The notes: generated by a model from the letters alone, not told the origin. A stretch of 64,000 nt of DNA from Muraenolepis orangiensis (GCA_027704905.1 CM051002.1:3631086-3695085); one strand, 5' to 3'; positions 22,963 to 34,810 are shown, numbered from the stretch's first letter. Made by a program: numbers and translations.

Positions 22963-24787
22963 TTAAAAGCAAAAATAAAAACGAATAAATGAAACACACA
23001 CATTGAGTTTTTTGAACTCACCGCTACCCATTTGCTTCCATACTCTAGTCACCATTCTTTTTAGTCTATATACTTCCAGCTCATCCAAGACAGACTGCTC
23101 CCTTCGGTTCATGTGGAATCTTGCTGAGGCACAAAATATGGCCAAATCTGGGAAATATTCTATATGTTGGTTTTTTGTCTGCACCAGGTCATTTTTTATC
23201 ATCTCAGCCGTGTACATTTTTTTTTGTTGGCTACTGCTCAAAAAACCTGGCACATCACTGCAGTCAGAGACACAATCATCCCAGCTCTCCTCCGCCTGTC
23301 CTTGCTCTCTTCCTTCCTTTCCCTCACTCTGTACTTTACTGCTCTTTGCAACGGTTGATATCTTTTTTTATTACTCCGCGTTAGTAGCAGTCTTTTTTAA
23401 ATTGATCATTTCTGTTGCCACCTCCTCTTCCTCCATCTCAGCAACCTCCACCTGCTCCCCCCATGTTTTCTGCTCCTCTCCTGTTTTTTCCATATATGTT
23501 TCACTCTCCATATCTTCCTCCTGTGTTTTACTGACTTCACCTGTCTCTACACTTTCTTTTGCCAAATCACCTTGTGGTTCATTGCTTATCTCAGGGTTTT
23601 TTTCACCATTTTTGTTAGTTTTTTCTTTTTTTCCCCCATCCCCCTTTTCTTCTGCTTCACACAAAACCACCACCTCATCTTCCTGAACGTAATCACCCAC
23701 CCACACCTTGTGCAACACCACAGCCCACCAAGCCGGACACATCAGCAGAAACGCGCTGTATACCTCGCCCTCGCCCGCGCCCGCTCCGCGTCCGAGACAT
23801 CACACTGCGCACCACCGCCGACTGCTCAGGAGCAGCGCTGCCGTCAGCAGCAGCGGCCGCCTCCGGAGGGGGGCCCCCCCCCACCGCAGCGGCCGCATTA
23901 GCGGCCGCCACCGTGGGAGACACCCCTCCCTCAGCAGCAGCCACCTGCTGCTCCATTGCAACCGGCGCATCAGCCGCTGGCGCGGCAGTCCGCCCCGGCG
24001 CAGCCACGGGCGGTTTCGGCGCAACAGCCGCGGGTGGGCCTGGCGCAGCGGCGGACGACCCCGCCGCTGGCTCGTTAGACGGCCCAGCCGGCGCGTTGGA
24101 CGGCCCGGCCTCCGGCGCGTTAGACGACCCAGCCGGCGGCGCGTTGGACGGCCCAGCCGGCGGCGCGTTAGACGGCCCCGCCGGCGGCGCGTCATCCGGA
24201 CCAGGCGGAGCCGGGTCCCCGCGCTTCGGACAGGCACTCACGGTGTGCCCCTCTTCCCCGCAACCAAAACACTTCATAACCGATGATGTTGCAAAAATCA
24301 CGTAGTCATAATCATCCACCTTAACGTAAAAACGGAGGTTAAGCTCCGCATTCCGATTGTTCAGAATCATATACACCTGTCTACGGTGAGACACTACGTG
24401 TTTCAGCAACTGAGACTTACATCCAGACAGCATCTTTTTCATTGGAGAAACAAGTTTCCCATGCCTGGACAGTTCTCTACTGAGGAACTCATCAGTTATG
24501 AAGGGGGGGACATTTGAAAGTATAACTTTAGTTGCGGGCAGCATCAGCGGCTGCACCTGTACAAACATCTCTCTCACCGTGATGCCCGTCTCGATGACGC
24601 AGTTCACCTTCTCCACCTGATCCAGAAAGATCACCACCGCGCTGTTCATCCGCGCCAAGGACTTAATACTTCCGTGTCCGACCTTCTCCCCCACGGCCAG
24701 CCCGATCTCCTCCACAGTGCACGCGAAGCCGGCGGAGATCTTAATGCCATGCTTCCGCGTGAGCTTGGCAAAGTCTCCATTTACCAT
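22963..24787 (-). pseudogene. Tx1 LINE copy 1 ORF1, broken
   Basis: The start is set at the Met at 24787 (MVNGDFAKLT), shared with copy 2; the upstream in-frame extension in both copies is probably 5' UTR. Visible in order: an N-terminal region; an RRM-like segment (VILSNVPPFITDEFLSREL); a CX2CX4HX4C zinc knuckle (CFGCGEEGHTVSAC) near residue 195; a Pro/Ala-rich linker with a tandem eight-residue repeat; and a long acidic, lysine-rich tail. The frame breaks near 23693, where copy 2 reads through into YVQEDEVVV, and again near 23371. The native stop of the tail is also lost: copy 2 ends FRKLNACV, whereas copy 1 continues for about ten residues. ORF1 proteins of this kind bind the element RNA. 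Confidence 0.85.
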
Positions 24788-25007
24788 GGCGCCGTCAGAC
24801 GCCGGCCGGCGAGACGCCGGCAGGAGAAGCCCACACAAACACCCCACACACCACCCAAAAGCACGAAAAGTCACGCAAAACAAACTACCACCTATAAACT
24901 ATATTAAATTAAACCCATTACACAAAAAATAAACGGTAAATATAACGAGAAAACGTCTCGCTCCTCTCTCTCTTTCACCCTCCGAAAATCCCAGCATGCA
25001 CCAGGAA

Positions 25008-25105
25008 AGAAGAAGAAGAAGAAGAAGAAGAAGAAGAAGAAGAAGAAGAAGAAGAAGAAGAAGAAGAAGAAGAAGAAGAAGAAGAAGAAGAAGAAGAAGA
25101 AGAAG

Positions 25106-25137
<32 letters not shown>

Positions 25138-25152
25138 GAAGAAGAAGAAGAG
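25008..25152. repeat. (GAA)n microsatellite, 5' flank of Tx1 LINE copy 1
   Basis: About 48 GAA units with one GTA interruption near 25136. The LINE 5' end (caccaggaaa on the + strand) joins it directly. Together with 19318-19363 it was probably one array before insertion. Confidence 0.97.
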
Positions 25153-25335
25153 ACTACATGAAGAGTAGAAGAGGCCTGGAGAGAAGGTAGTGGGAGATAA
25201 AAGGGGGCTGAGAGCAGACCGGGGAATTCATCGTCGACGGATGAAAGGGAAAGAGTAAGGAGCAATGGAAGTTTCTAGAGTCTTGGCCGGGTCTTGAGCT
25301 CAGGCTGAATGAATGAGTAGGAGCAGGAAACTCCG

Positions 25336-25660
25336 GAGGTTGATTCAAGGTTCAAAGAGTCATGTTTTATTGGCCATATGCAAGTCCCCATTCCCTCCCG
25401 CAGTATGAATTTCTTACAATGTAACTATACTTATACGCATTTTAAGTGCCATAGTGCAGCAGCATAATGAATACAGTGCAGTCCAGCGCAGAACAGTGCA
25501 GTAAGTCCAGCAAAAAGTATGATTGTGTGATGTTAATGACAATGTTATGATAGTGGCAGCACTCCTAGCAGTTCAGTAGGCACCCTGCCTGTGGATAAAA
25601 ACTATCCTTGAACCTGCTGTGGAGCAGGCAAACAGACCGCAGAGGGGGAGGGGTGCCCAG
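25336..25660 (-). mobile_element. LINE 3'-end fragment
   Basis: On the - strand it runs from a short coding remnant near 25640 (a RS-V-C-L-like segment typical of L2 C-termini) through ggagtgctgccactatcata, tgcgggagggaatgggga and CCAATAAAA to a TTGAACCTTGAATC tail at about 25336. It is a useful complete reference for the family 3' UTR. Confidence 0.72.
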
Positions 25661-26247
25661 CAGCGTGGTTGAGGGTGGTCCCGTCCTTCCATGCGTATTG
25701 TGATATTGTGGAATTAACTTCTTCTTGCGGGGGTAAAAAAATTTGAGATGGCGTTAATGAGCGAAGAGGAAGAGGAATGAAAAGCAGTGAAAATGGTGGG
25801 AAGAATAAAACAAAAACACTTCTCTCATGTTTAGCTGGAGGTGTACAGCGCTGAGGGAATCTCACATTCCGCTACTGATTTGGATTTCAAGGTTGTGAAT
25901 CACACACACAACACAACACTATAGCAGACAGTTGTTTTGTGCTTTTAGACAAATTTCCTTTATGTTTTAGATAACCCAAACATGGTAATTGCTCTCCTTG
26001 TGCCTCGTTAGCATTATGACATATGCGTTATTCATAGACTTAAATTCCTAGAGTGGCTTATATGATGTGTCTAATTAATTATAGTACATCCATTTTTTTT
26101 CAAGCAAAAAAAGGTCTTTGAAACACCTCTGCACGGGAGCTTTGTCCCCCGAAAAATCTGTTTGGCTGTCAAGCAATGCAAACACCTTCCTGGAGTCCTT
26201 CATCTGGATGTTAGCTGTTTGTATCGGGCTGCTTGTATGGCTGTCCC
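25661..26247. other. No gene recognised
   Basis: Intronic sequence without an identifiable feature. Confidence 0.5.
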
Positions 26248-26367
<120 letters not shown>

Positions 26368-26513
26368 GCATGGCAGCGCTGTGGTGTGAGTGACACCAGG
26401 GTGGGTGCTGCATTGAGTTGCTCTGCTGCTCATGTCTTGTTCAAATTAATTACTGCATCCTCAGCATAATCCAACCCTGCTTGCAGCAAGAGTGGACGAA
26501 GAAAGAAAAGGGA

Positions 26514-26620
<107 letters not shown>

Positions 26621-26819
26621 ACAAAGTACTTTAGAATGAGTGTTAGTTAGTCACAGCCCTGCTTAGTCCCTGGTGTTTCTGAGGGCTTTATAAGCAAACC
26701 TGTAGGCAGTGCACTACACTGCTGTTGGTACATGGACATGAAATTAATTTCCCACTCAGCCTAATTGTTTTTCAACAAGACATATGTACTGTATGTGTTG
26801 CCTCTTCCCTGCCTCATTA

Positions 26820-27110
26820 TTATATTTGATTTGCCTTTATTCTAATCAGTATTATTATTAATATTACAATTATTATTATTAATACCAATATTGATATTAT
26901 TGCTTTTATTATTATTAGTATGATTATTAATACTTTTTTAATGTTTTTATTAATAATAGTATCAATATTGATTGTTAGAATTTTGTTTATTATCATCGTA
27001 ATTATTAGTATTATTGTCACTATTGTTATTATAATGCAAATTCTTATTATAATTCTTATTGTCGTTAGAACTAATATTTTTTGTATTATTATTACTATGA
27101 TAATAAGACA
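26820..27110. repeat. A/T-rich (ATT)n-like degenerate repeat
   Basis: Tandem attatt, aatatt and tattat triplets, heavily diverged. Confidence 0.8.
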
Positions 27111-27889
27111 CAACTCACAGCCATGAGCCATGATTGCTGTGTTCCTACAGCTACTTAGTATTGTTTTATCCTTCCACCAACCTCCCTGGGGTAGCGCCAT
27201 GGGCCACGCCATAGATGGAGCACCTTGCTCGAGCTAACTGGCCATGACCGGCCTTTGAAATTGTTGAGGCTATTGTTTGGCCTTTCAGTATGTCTTCAAA
27301 ATCCTTGGTCAATAGTTGGTCAAAACTTACCTCACCTTAGCTGGTCAAATTTATCGATGTTGAATTCATAGTTATTCATTGATATATAAGTTATAAATTG
27401 ATATATAAGTTATAAATTGATCCAAAGTTATAAAGGCGAGAAGAGCTAGAGGAGGACACTTGCGTTGTCACTCTACGGCTGTCGAGCATATGAATCTCGA
27501 TCATATACTGGTTATTATGGGCTTAAAGATCAGAGTTTGAGTTCAAATTACAAGCTGTTAAAGTGCAGCCAACTGCCACACTACTCAGTAGTGTGTGGCT
27601 TTTACTTTGAATAGATTTGTGCCAGCTTCCTACCGACAAGTAATTAAATGATGATTCTGTATTTTCAACAACATCAACATTTTGTTAATTTATTTCAACA
27701 CAACACAGCATATAACATCAACATCACACAACTTATGAACTTTTAAAACCAACACAGTAACTTTATAAAACAAAAGATGAGTAAAAAAAAGTCTTTCGTT
27801 AAAAAAACCTCAATTGAAACTATATTTTTCGTTTCTTTTAACAATGTAAAATAAATATAAATTATATAAACAAACAAATAAATAAATAT
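27111..27889. other. No gene recognised
   Basis: A/T-rich. Includes the 27179-27219 block shared with 16334-16374. Its right part may be the 3' end of the hAT copy. Confidence 0.5.
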
Positions 27890-28316
27890 AGGCTTAAGCA
27901 AACTTTGTCTACGTTGTCCGGGAGAAGTGAGCTCCGTGTCTTGCTCACAATGAAGCCGGCTTTTGAAAATATGCGCTCCGATGGCGTGGATCTGGGAGGG
28001 ATGGAGTGGATGCCTTTAGCTGTTAGCAGTTATTTTCCACCAAGTCAGTGGTCCCTTATCAACCTTGGTTCGGTCCTCCAAGTATGTCTTCATTTCATTG
28101 TTCTCAGCCTCTGCCTGTTGCTCTTCCCCAGAAGCCATCAGCATTAATATCTCCTGCTGCTTTTCCCTTTGCTTCTTTGGTGCGGGCTCACTGTCCTCTG
28201 TCACGTGTCCTCTGTCACATTATTATTATTATTATTATAACGACCAATGAAAACTTGATAAACTAATGACTCTTTGGTCGATTAATCTTTGGTCGACTAA
28301 TCGGGGGCAGCCCTAG
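27890..28316 (-). pseudogene. hAT transposase C-terminal (dimerisation) fragment with 5' terminus
   Basis: On the - strand the element terminus (ctagggctgcccccgattag, at about 28316) is followed within roughly 100 bp by TEDSEPAPKKQREKQQ... and PLTWWK. After a stop and frameshift comes PSERIFSKAGFIVSKTRSSL near 27960-28000. That last string is the signature of the hAT dimerisation domain at the C-terminus of hAT transposases. The catalytic core is missing, so this is an internally deleted, inactive copy. The 3' terminus was not identified. Confidence 0.75.
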
Positions 28317-29089
28317 TAATCAGGCTGGTACGTGATATGAACATGACATAAAATAAAAAAAACGATTTAAGAATCTATAACAGCTCCCCAACTCTGTTTG
28401 TGTCCCATGTATACATTGACTGTTCTGCTGGCACAGAGCCACTGCTGCTAGCTAGCTTACTACTGGCTTGATTCACTCGAATCAATAATGTTATCGGTAA
28501 GAAGAAGCCATATGCTGTATGTATGGTTATGTATGGTAGCCTACACTGAATCAGATTTTGTATTTGCAGAGAAAAACAGAAAATAATCATTCTCATTCTT
28601 TAGACCAAAGGGAGAAAGCCAAAGCTTAGTTTCCAGTGAGGTTGGAAGCTCAAGAGGTATAAGACATGACATCAATGTGAAATTAATGTAGATTGAAATA
28701 ACTTAATTTGAATCAGTTCAGTATCAGAATCAGGCCAGTGTCAGTGACCATGGAAGTCAGACTCTGCCCTGATGCAGAAGGCAACCCAAAGTGTCAGACA
28801 TATGACTCAATTGACTCTGCCGTTATGTTTGGCATCCTTGATAACTGATTAATGTCATGCAATATCTTCTGTTGTGAATTCATCAGCTTTTGTTTTTTGA
28901 AACACCAGTTGGTGTGGGTCTTAACCATGGGGATTATGTCTCCCCTCCTCTTTCTTAGAAATCTCTCCGGCTAAGAGCTGTGGTTTTAAATGTCAGTGAT
29001 TGAATCAGAGGTGAAAATAACGGAAGCAATTAGCTACACCTGCCGTAGGCATGTTCATATCCATACTCACCTTCGTATGCTGCAGTCAC
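28317..29089. other. No gene recognised
   Basis: Intronic sequence without repeats or coding signal. Confidence 0.5.
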
Positions 29090-29340
<251 letters not shown>

Positions 29341-29805
29341 GAAACAAGCCTCCCAGCCTCTAAACCTTCACTCACGTCTCCTCTCTGTGTCACGGAGACC
29401 CGGGCTATCTCTTGTTTCTCTCTCTCTCTCTCTGTGTGCTCAACGCCCACACGATCGGAGGTAGAAATGTTTTTTGTTGCATAGCGTTCAGTGTTGTTTG
29501 TTGTTTGTCGGGTCAGCCTCGTCAGTCAATTCTCGTAGAAAAAGAAAGCCAAAAAGTAGCTAGGCTCACAGTAGACGACTCGCCAAACTGAACAATAACG
29601 GATATCAGACAAAAGCATTGTAGTGTTGAATGCATTGTGCCGTGCGAAGGGGATCAGACGCAAATGATAAATGGACTGCATTCAAACCGCACTTTTACCC
29701 AAATCATGAAATTTTCCACATATTATTGATGCCTTACATTCACCTATTCATACACCGACGGCGGTGTCAGCCATGTAAGGAGGCAGCCAGCCTTTTCAGG
29801 AGGCT

Positions 29806-30045
29806 GGAGGGCAGTAGCTTAGTCTGTTGGGATTTGGCTTGGGAACCCAGAAGGTCGACTGGTTCAAGTCCCCGAAACACCTGGGCACTGCCGAGGTGCC
29901 CTTGAGCAAGGCACCAGACCCCTACACTGCTCCCCGGGCAGCTGTATATACAATAGCTGCCCACTGCTCCTCATAGTAGGGTGGGTAAAATGCAGAGAAA
30001 CAAATTTCACTGTGTGTGTACATGGATGTAATAATACAACAATAC
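29806..30045 (+). mobile_element. tRNA-derived SINE, family A (short form)
   Basis: Head ggagggcagtagcttagtctg, box B-like ctggttcaagtcccc, then cactgccgaggtgcccttga and gctccccgggcagctgta. The TG-rich tail has no clear poly(A). Confidence 0.78.
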
Positions 30046-30061
30046 AAGGGGGTGTGTCGTT

Positions 30062-30541
30062 TTAATGACATGATGTGATGTGTGTGCGAATGTATTCAAT
30101 CTGATCGCACAAGTTGCTCGCACAAATCAGCCTTTTGCGACAAGGGATGCATATAAATACCCCTGAATAACTGTCATCGAAAAAATAGTCAGAATCACAG
30201 CGAGTTCTTGCTTTTGTGGCAGCAAGGTGTACAAAAACGCCAGCAATTTTTCCACCAACGTACAAAATGACACTTCTATAGTCTGTGATCGTTAAACCCA
30301 CAGCAGACCTCCACTGGCCATGCTTTTTTTTTATCTGCTTCTGCTGTCGTGGAGAAGCGGGATACACTTCTAAATACTTTCTTTTGGTTCTGTTCAACTG
30401 TTCATCTTCTTTACGGCGATATTGCGGTATCTCTGTGTAAAAAGGGGCTAGTTTCGTCAGCTGTGGGTTCGTCAATGGCCGCCCTGCAGCACACGTCGAG
30501 GCGGTCCACCCGGTAGCCACTTCCCCAATGGTTGTTTTCAC
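30062..30541 (-). CDS. Unrecognised 159-codon ORF
   Basis: An uninterrupted reading frame of normal composition, not generated by a simple repeat. It starts MKTTIGEVATGWTAST, has a lysine/arginine-rich middle (RRKEDEQLNRTKRKYLEV and QQKQIKKKHGQW) and a C-terminal part with scattered cysteines (FICIPCRKRLICASNLC). No known domain is apparent to me. It begins 17 bp after a family A SINE and lies antisense in the large cadherin intron. A transposon remnant or a chance ORF are the likely alternatives. No promoter or splice structure was found. Confidence 0.3.
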   Translation of the reverse strand: MKTTIGEVATGWTASTCAAGRPLTNPQLTKLAPFYTEIPQYRRKEDEQLNRTKRKYLEVYPASPRQQKQIKKKHGQWRSAVGLTITDYRSVILYVGGKIAGVFVHLAATKARTRCDSDYFFDDSYSGVFICIPCRKRLICASNLCDQIEYIRTHITSCH

Positions 30542-31251
30542 CTTGTCGACAATTGAATGGAGAATGCATTGATTGCGCTATCAACAATTCATATCAGCAA
30601 TCCTTTAACATTTTCGAGTATGGCATATACTGTGTATGGATGAATAAAATATGAATAGTAATGACATAGCCAGCTAGCAGCTAGCTGTAGTGCTAATCAA
30701 TCTTGAGATGGGGTGATTTTGGTACTGTAACTCTACACCGGAATAAAAGATGTACAAATATATAAACATGCTCATATTAATCCACAGAAAATAAGAATAA
30801 TGTGATTGGAAACTGTGTGCAGGATGGAGGTCATGATACAACATTGCATATGTCGATTTTCACCAGAAATAAATCAGCTTTTATTTTGATGAAAAATCAG
30901 TCTTCACAGCGGAGCGTTCAGCCCAGTCAAAACAATCCGGCTTAGCGTGGTTGATCCAGCGCCAGCCGCTTGTATCAAATATAAGCGCTGTGGATGGGGT
31001 CCACTGCTGGACATCAAGATGTTGTATTTAAGTTTATGCTCGTTCTGCTCCTTCAACAATTCTTTGATACTTTGCTATTTAACACACATCCGGAGAGAGG
31101 ATTTGAATTGCTTTTATTTTTATTCTCAATTGTTATCATTTTGGCACTGGTGATTTTCCTATGGCGCTAAATATTATAGAACCTATTTTTACAGAACGGC
31201 AAAAATAATCCTCTATGCAGGAAAAACGCTGAGATATGCAGAATACAAAAT
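30542..31251. other. No gene recognised
   Basis: A/T-rich sequence upstream (in - strand terms) of the unrecognised ORF; no TATA or TIR is obvious. Confidence 0.45.
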
Positions 31252-31355
31252 ACGGGTGGCAGTAGTTCAGGAGGTAGAGCGGGTTGTGTGGCTGGTTAGA
31301 TTCCCCGACTTCTCCTCGCCTCATGTCGAGGTGTCTACATGGTGCCCTAACCCCT
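31252..31355 (+). mobile_element. tRNA-derived SINE, family B, fragment
   Basis: Has ggtggcagtagttcaggaggtagagc and a degenerate box B, then catgtcgaggtgtctacatgg. It is cut off after ccctaacccctac. Confidence 0.6.
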
Positions 31356-31605
31356 ACATCTTAATGGCATGTATCTGAAATAAGATATGTTGAATAATAA
31401 ATCTGATTAGCTATTAAAGCCAATTAGTCACCAAGGCATATTTCCCTCATTGTATTGTTAATAGGCAGGCAGGTTGGAAGTGGATCATCTCTCTGGTGGT
31501 GAGATTGAAGTTCATGTAGGTTAAAAGCCAGACAGTGCAGTACATCAAATGGCCTTTGGTCCCTCAACCTAACACAGATAACACTGACTGACAAACCACC
31601 AAGGC

Positions 31606-31608
31606 AAC

Positions 31609-31678
<70 letters not shown>
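31606..31678. repeat. (AAC)n array
   Basis: About 24 units. Confidence 0.97.
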
Positions 31679-31897
31679 AGACCATGATAGTGGCAAACCC
31701 AAATCTCCTCATGATCCCTCTCCATTATCCATTGTCCATTGACACACGCAAAAAAGAGTCTTAAGACAATCTGCTTCGTGAGGGCTGTTTGCAAAAAGAG
31801 AGAAGAGCCAAGCAGCAGGTCAGAAGAGCAGAGCAGAGAGAAGTGGAGCAGCAGTTAGAAACTGACCAACACCCTTTCACTTCTATCTCCTGAACAA

Positions 31898-31899
<2 letters not shown>

Positions 31900-31947
<48 letters not shown>

Positions 31948-31955
31948 ACACACAC
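31900..31955. repeat. (CA)n array
   Basis: About 27 units with one TA. Confidence 0.95.
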
Positions 31956-32286
31956 GCTGATGTGTTGAAAAATACATTTATAGGCGTGCAGGCAAGCCTG
32001 AGGATATTTCTCAGTTGTCCAGGAAATGTTGCAGCAAATCAAGCATGTCCACAGTTGAATGTGTTTCAATGATATACAAATATGAAGAATATGAAAAAAT
32101 TTAATGAGGGAGACAGAGATCAGAAAACATTGACGCAAGCGCTGTGGTGGGTGTGGCTTTGAAGGGGCAGACCCTCACTATTCTCTGTGTTCATCATTGT
32201 TGCACTAATGCTGGAGTGGGACATGCGTGTTGTGGTCTGTGGTCTGCCATGTGCAGGTTTGCTGACTGTATTGTAATGTTTGGCAA

Positions 32287-32326
32287 ACAGAAAGAAACAG
32301 AAAGAAACAGAAAGAAACAGAAAGAC
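32287..32326. repeat. Tandem 10-bp repeat (cagaaagaaa)
   Basis: Four units. Confidence 0.9.
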
Positions 32327-32743
32327 AACATAATTCCATAAAGAATCCACATGGATGTCCTCTTCTCTGCAGATGTATGCATTCGATTAGACTTGGAATC
32401 GGAGTACACTCACACACACAATTTAAAAGGTGTGTTACTCTCGTCGCTACTCATACATTGAGCAAGCTTTCAAAGAAGCCAATGGAAGTCTATATATGCC
32501 ACAGAAAAGAAAAGAAAATTACATTTGTGCTTTCTTGTTACTATAGTCATATAAAGGGGCCAATTGGATTGTGATTTACATTGTGAGTGTGCATTGCATT
32601 AACAGTGTGCTCTCCTGTTAGTCCCCCCGTTCAAAATCAAGGGCACATGTCCATGTCATGACATGAGTCGACGCTTCTCTCTTTCCTCTCACTCTTCTGC
32701 CTCACTGGCTCGCTCTCATACTCACTCCCTCACCCACTCTGCA

Positions 32744-32795
32744 TTTATATATATATATATATGTATATATATATACATATATATATATATATCTG
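32744..32795. repeat. (TA)n array
   Basis: Contains a tatgta interruption and a self-complementary arrangement. Confidence 0.92.
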
Positions 32796-33064
32796 CATGT
32801 CGGCGATGAAAACGTCCAACGCTCTTTGCTCATTCTTCCAGTAAACCTGTCAGGACCTGAGGCTGCTGGAGGACTGAGGTGCTGATGGTCCTTCACGCTG
32901 CGTGGGCTCAGGGCGGTGGCCCAGAGACTCTTCTTCTAAACTGCTGAACTCACCGTTTAAGAGGCAGTGTTATTCACCTGCCATGATTTTCAGCAGGTGC
33001 CAACTTGTCTGTGTGTGTGTGTGTGTGTGAGGTGCACAATGACAATGTGAGTGTCCACGGTGCT

Positions 33065-33252
33065 GCTGTGCGTGTGTGTGCGTGCACTGTGCTGATGTGC
33101 ACGTGCTGATGTGCACATGCATCTGCTGATGTGCACGTCCATGTTCTGATGTTCATGTGCACGTGCTGAAGTGCACGTGAATATGCTGATGTGCACAGTG
33201 CTGATGTGCACGTCCATGTGCTGATGTGCATGTGCACAGTGCTGATGTGGGT
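33065..33252. repeat. Minisatellite of gctgatgtgcac-type units
   Basis: Irregular units of 12-24 bp built from gctgatgtgcac plus gtgctgat, gtccatgt or agtg linkers, about ten copies. Confidence 0.85.
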
Positions 33253-33723
33253 GTGCACTGAGAGGTTTTAAGTGTGACCACAGATTCCAGGCTCTGGTGC
33301 ATTCCAACAAAAATAGTCTCATCCAATGTATAACAATGAAACAGAAGAATAAATAGCATGTAAGCGCACCATGTACACAAGCCAATTTATTTTGGCATTC
33401 ATGTGCGCACAAAACACAGTTTTCAGTCTAAAATGTGTAGCCCATCCCAACGTCTGGGCTCCATGACGACTGCTGCTTCTGTTCTACACAAACACATATG
33501 TAGGCTTCTTTCTATTTTTCACTTGCTCTGTTACTTTGTCTCTTTCTGCTCCCTACATTTAGTCTAAAGCTGTATTCTGTAACACTATTTTGCGGTCTGT
33601 ATTTTTTCCACAATATTGTCAATAATGACAATTAAGGAGGTTGCAGTAGGGGCCACCTATGATATATATGTTTTTATAAAACACAAATAATTTGTGTACC
33701 CAAAATGATTTATTGTAAAAAAG

Positions 33724-33786
33724 TTTAAATATATATATTATATATATATAATATATATAACTAATATATATAACTATATATTAGTT
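33724..33786. repeat. (TA)n array with inverted symmetry
   Basis: tatataatatatataacta blocks. Confidence 0.88.
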
Positions 33787-34027
33787 TTAACATTTCACAT
33801 GGCTGATTGCAGTGGTGCTAGTCCTCCAGTGGGGGTGCTGTGCCACTAGACTGGATGGTGTGTGTGTGGGGAACACTGAGAGAGGACAGCGGAGAGAAGA
33901 GAGGAGGAGATATGACAGGGCAGGTGTATCTCACAACCAATGGCCCCTGCCAAACTCCTCTATTTACCCAACCACCAACATTAACAGTCAATCACAGTGT
34001 CGGGCCTCGTCCATATTCTCAGCCGTC

Positions 34028-34028
34028 A

Positions 34029-34062
<34 letters not shown>
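34028..34062. repeat. (TG)n array
   Basis: About 17 units. Confidence 0.93.
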
Positions 34063-34064
<2 letters not shown>

Positions 34065-34349
34065 AAAGAGTGTATGTGTGTGTGTGGCAGTCTATGTGCA
34101 TTTGTGTGTATGTCTTTAAAGAAACAGCTGGAGGCCAGCAGACGTGTCTCTACGAGCTCTTGCAGTTTATTTAGTTGACTTCGTTTACTTGTGCTTTTTA
34201 CTTTACTTTTACTTTTTTTTTCGCACTTTTCTTTTATATTTAAGTAACTTTATAGAACTATAGCTAGACTATGTGTGTTATCACATATGATCGCCAAACA
34301 CTCTTGGAATTACGGAACAATACAAGTGCAGACAACGCAACAAAGCACT

Positions 34350-34600
34350 GGGACTTACCTAGCTCAGGAGGTAGAGCGATCGCCTCACAACCGGAAGGTT
34401 GCTGGCTAGATCCCACGGCTCCTCCTAGCAAAAACTGTCAAGGTGTCCTTGAGCAAGAAATCTTAACCCTTACTGCTCCTGTCTTGCTGGCTGTCTCCTT
34501 GCATGGCTGACTTCACCGTCGGTGTATGAATTGGTGAATGTGAGGCATGACTTTTCAAGCACTTTGGATAAAAGCGCAATATAAAAGGCAGTCCATTTAC
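34350..34600 (+). mobile_element. tRNA-derived SINE, family B
   Basis: Box A-like acctagctcaggaggtagagc and box B-like ctggctagatccc, then aaggtgtccttgagcaag, ggtgaatgtgaggcatgac and tttggataaaagcgcaat. It ends directly in the (GAT)n microsatellite at 34600, the usual site for microsatellite growth from a SINE tail. Confidence 0.8.
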
Positions 34601-34601
34601 C

Positions 34602-34649
<48 letters not shown>

Positions 34650-34662
34650 GTGATGATGATGG

Positions 34663-34703
<41 letters not shown>

Positions 34704-34776
34704 GTGATGATGATGGTGATGATGATGATGATGATGGTGATGATGATGGTGATGATGATGATGATGATGATGATGT

Positions 34777-34809
<33 letters not shown>

Positions 34810-34810
34810 C
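34600..34810. repeat. (GAT)n array grown from a SINE tail
   Basis: About 70 units with periodic GGT variants. Confidence 0.97.

Larger units (their letters stand above)
19364..25007 (-). mobile_element. Full-length but inactive Tx1-clade LINE (copy 1) inside a (GAA/TTC)n microsatellite
   Basis: This is a non-LTR retrotransposon with ORF1 (RNA-binding, zinc knuckle) and ORF2 (APE-type endonuclease plus reverse transcriptase), read on the - strand from about 25007 to 19364. Both ends run straight into the same microsatellite: (GAA)n at 25008-25152 on the 5' side and at 19318-19363 on the 3' side. The 3' end has no poly(A); an AATAAAG-like signal is followed by the TTC repeat. The protein layout and motif wording fit the Tx1 group of the L1 superfamily, some members of which are reported, from memory, to insert into TC or TTC microsatellites. 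It lies antisense in the intron between the EC1 and EC2 exons. It is broken by frameshifts, lost endonuclease residues and an RT deletion. Confidence 0.9.

Noticed and set aside
23003..24305. Open frames of 100-230 codons on the + strand opposite the Tx1 ORF1
   Set aside because: They are shadows of the - strand LINE ORF1: low complexity, no domains, and mirrored at 60151-61285 in copy 2.
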